A stretch of DNA of 21,435 nucleotides from Firmicutes bacterium UBA1422 (GTDB taxonomy: Bacteria; Bacillota; Clostridia; Peptostreptococcales; Anaerovoracaceae). Positions within the stretch are counted from its first letter, which is position 1; each line of letters begins with the position of its first letter. Shown here piece after piece: positions 19,811 to 21,435 of this stretch. The stretch covers positions 708-22,142 of the forward strand of contig DBPK01000006.1 in the NCBI GenBank assembly GCA_002304835.1, given 5' to 3'. The notes beneath the pieces are model-generated. The model saw nothing but the letters and a program-made list of their open reading frames with translations, did no database searches and had not been told where the DNA came from. The translations under genes and the position numbers were made by a program.

Positions 19811-21290
19811 TTTCCCCTCCTCCTTTTCGGGTTTTGACTTTGTATACAAGTCCAAGGATCTGCAATGTTATGAGTGGAGTCAATGCCACCATGGCGATTA
19901 TCCCAAATCCGTCAAGAATAACATCTGCTCCCGGTATTCCCTGGGCCGCCCCCTGGGCAAAAGCCAGAACAAAGGTCGCTGTCATGGGACCCGAGGCCAC
20001 TCCCCCGGAGTCAAAGGCTATCCCCACAAAAAGCTTCGGTACGATGTATGTAAGGACGACTGCTATGATATATCCCGGTAACAGATAGTGCCAAAGATCC
20101 AGATCCGGCACAAGTATCCTTATCATTGAAAGTGCCACCGAAGTTCCAACGCCAATGGCAAGTGCCCCCATTACAGTCCTTCTTTTTACATATCCGCTGG
20201 TAACGCTCTCTATCTGATCGGTCAGCACATAAACTGCGGGTTCTGCCAGTATTGTCAAAAGCCCTAAAAGAAAGCCTGTCCCTATAAGCAGAAAATCGTT
20301 TTCAAGGGCGGCGATCTGAAACCCCACTATTGTGCCGACTTCCATAAACCCCGCATTGACTCCTGTCAAAAGAAGTACCAACCCTACGAATGAATACAAA
20401 ACACCTATCAAAATATCCTTCGTCTGATGTTTTCCCAGCTTGAAAACTCTTTTTCGGAATATCAGGAAAACGATAAGTATCGGCATCAACGCAAAAAATA
20501 TTTCAAATGCGATAACGGGCATTTTATATATAAAAGGATGAAAAATGCTGCCCATATCCCTGGCTTCCAATTCTATGCTACCGGTTATATCCTCCGTTCC
20601 TATAATTATACTCATGATCATGACCGAAATTATTGGTCCCGTTGATACTATTGCCACAAGGCCGAAACTATCTTTTTCCGATGCCCGGCTATCTCTTTTG
20701 AGAGCAGAAACACCCACTGCCAGGGCCAGAACGAAGGGGACCGTAAGGGCTCCCGTAGTTGCTCCGGATGCATCAAAGGATATAGATATAAATTCGGGTG
20801 AAGCAAATAATGCTATCACAAATATTATCCCGTAAAGTATGGTCAGCATTTTATGCAGCCCGAAATTATAGACTATTCGAAGAAGTCCCGCCGAAAGCAG
20901 GACCGCGATCCCCAAAGATACGATAACAACTATTCCCCATTTTGAAACGGCTCCTGATGTGACTTTGTCTATCTGTCCTGCCAGTATATGCAGATCGGGT
21001 TCAGCCACGGATATGAAAAATCCCAGCAAAAGCCCGGCGACGATGACCACTATCAGTTTATTGGATTTCGCAATGGCATCTCCCATATGCTGCCCTATCT
21101 CATCTATGCCAAGATCTACCCCCATGAGAAAAATCGAAAGACCCAGTATTATAAAAAGTGCTCCTATAAGGAACCTAATGAGCTGTTCGGTCTCTATGGG
21201 CGATATGGTAAAATTCAATATCAGCACAAGTATTACTATGGGTATGACCGATAAAGCGGAATCTTTGAATTTGTGCAGCAGGATCCTCAA
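19791..21290 (-). CDS. DUF1538 family multi-pass membrane protein
   Basis: This 499-residue integral membrane protein has many hydrophobic helices and an obvious internal duplication. AEPDLHILAGQIDKVTSG (96-113) matches AEPAVYVLTDQIESVTSG (350-367), and FDASGATTGALTVPF (172-186) matches FDSGGVASGPMTATF (426-440). This two-repeat plan and the FD.GG/SG signature are those of DUF1538, a family of putative transporters of unknown substrate that often sit next to a P-II-like gene, as here. The start is TTG at 21290. The conserved N-terminus begins there, GGGAG lies ten bases upstream, and the ATG at 21298 is in another frame and stops after three codons. The repeats resemble the inverted or direct repeats of transporters, but no transport activity can be read from sequence. 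Confidence 0.85.
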   Translation of the reverse strand: MRILLHKFKDSALSVIPIVILVLILNFTISPIETEQLIRFLIGALFIILGLSIFLMGVDLGIDEIGQHMGDAIAKSNKLIVVIVAGLLLGFFISVAEPDLHILAGQIDKVTSGAVSKWGIVVIVSLGIAVLLSAGLLRIVYNFGLHKMLTILYGIIFVIALFASPEFISISFDASGATTGALTVPFVLALAVGVSALKRDSRASEKDSFGLVAIVSTGPIISVMIMSIIIGTEDITGSIELEARDMGSIFHPFIYKMPVIAFEIFFALMPILIVFLIFRKRVFKLGKHQTKDILIGVLYSFVGLVLLLTGVNAGFMEVGTIVGFQIAALENDFLLIGTGFLLGLLTILAEPAVYVLTDQIESVTSGYVKRRTVMGALAIGVGTSVALSMIRILVPDLDLWHYLLPGYIIAVVLTYIVPKLFVGIAFDSGGVASGPMTATFVLAFAQGAAQGIPGADVILDGFGIIAMVALTPLITLQILGLVYKVKTRKGGGENGYGKQ

Positions 21291-21372
21291 ATATACATCT
21301 CTCCCTTTGGTTTTCTGATATTTTTTTTATATCATTATCAATATCAGCAAAAGAAATTTACTGATATATCAC

Positions 21373-21401
21373 ATAAAAATACTATCATATTGTCATGTCA
21401 A
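21373..21401 (-). promoter_or_regulatory. Weak candidate promoter for the DUF1538/P-II-like unit
   Basis: A perfect TTGACA (21396-21401) is followed after 17 bp by TTTTAT (21373-21378), a poor -10 box. The region from here to 21291 is AT-rich, with an 8-bp inverted repeat CTGATATT/AATATCAG (21315-21322 with 21340-21347) and hexamers GATATT, GATAAT and GATATA in a row. I see no gene in 21291-21435. Confidence 0.4.
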
Positions 21402-21435
21402 AGTAAACAAACCCATGTGAGAAAGACCGGCCAAC

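Noticed and set aside
19791..20088. Plus-strand frames inside the DUF1538 gene
   Set aside because: They are reverse-strand shadows of a long, conserved membrane-protein frame.
1..21435. CRISPR array, insertion sequence, prophage or toxin-antitoxin pair
   Set aside because: I saw no regularly spaced short repeats, no transposase or integrase frame, and no small paired genes. The only long repeat is the adhesin domain duplication.

Overview
The window is a 21.4 kb, AT-leaning stretch in which every gene I accept lies on the minus strand. It looks like the chromosome of an anaerobic, Gram-positive-type Bacillota, most likely class Clostridia. The reasons are AGA/AGG- and ATA-rich codon use, strong AGGAGG-type ribosome binding sites, the gene order rpmG-secE-nusG-rplK-rplA-rplJ-rplL-rpoB-rpoC-rpsL-rpsG-fusA, a Firmicutes-type L10 leader, and a cell-wall adhesin controlled by c-di-GMP-I riboswitches. 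I cannot name genus or species from the sequence alone.

Read in the direction of transcription (high to low coordinates), the window starts with a two-gene unit: a DUF1538 multi-pass membrane protein (start at 21290), overlapping by 20 bp a double-domain P-II-like protein (ends 19148). Next comes an 852 bp non-coding block (18296-19147) holding three c-di-GMP-I (GEMM-I) riboswitches in series. Each is followed by its own intrinsic terminator. There are two good sigma-A-type promoters, one before riboswitch 3 and one before riboswitch 2, with an extra terminator between them. This block leads into a 1228-residue secreted protein (14609-18295) with a signal peptide, a von Willebrand A domain with an intact MIDAS motif, five candidate isopeptide-bond (pilin/CnaB-like) domains and a KTGD-type wall-anchoring tail. 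Two of the five domains are a nearly perfect 384 bp tandem duplication. A strong GC-rich terminator closes this unit.

Below 14453 begins the housekeeping region: a promoter, rpmG, secE, nusG, rplK, rplA, the L10 leader with an attenuator, rplJ, rplL, an internal promoter, rpoB, rpoC, a further promoter, rpsL, rpsG and fusA. The fusA gene runs off the low-coordinate edge, so about the last 110 residues of EF-G are missing. These genes supply the 50S stalk base and stalk (L11, L10, L7/L12), L1, L33, the protein-export subunit SecE, the elongation factor NusG, the RNA polymerase beta and beta-prime subunits, S12, S7 and EF-G. The sequence suggests sub-operons with their own regulation (the L10 leader, and promoters before rpoB and rpsL).

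The most striking content is the triple riboswitch leader. Promoter, riboswitch and terminator modules are stacked so that the adhesin should be transcribed only if two c-di-GMP-sensing terminators are passed. A third riboswitch sits upstream in what looks like its own short, gene-less transcription unit.
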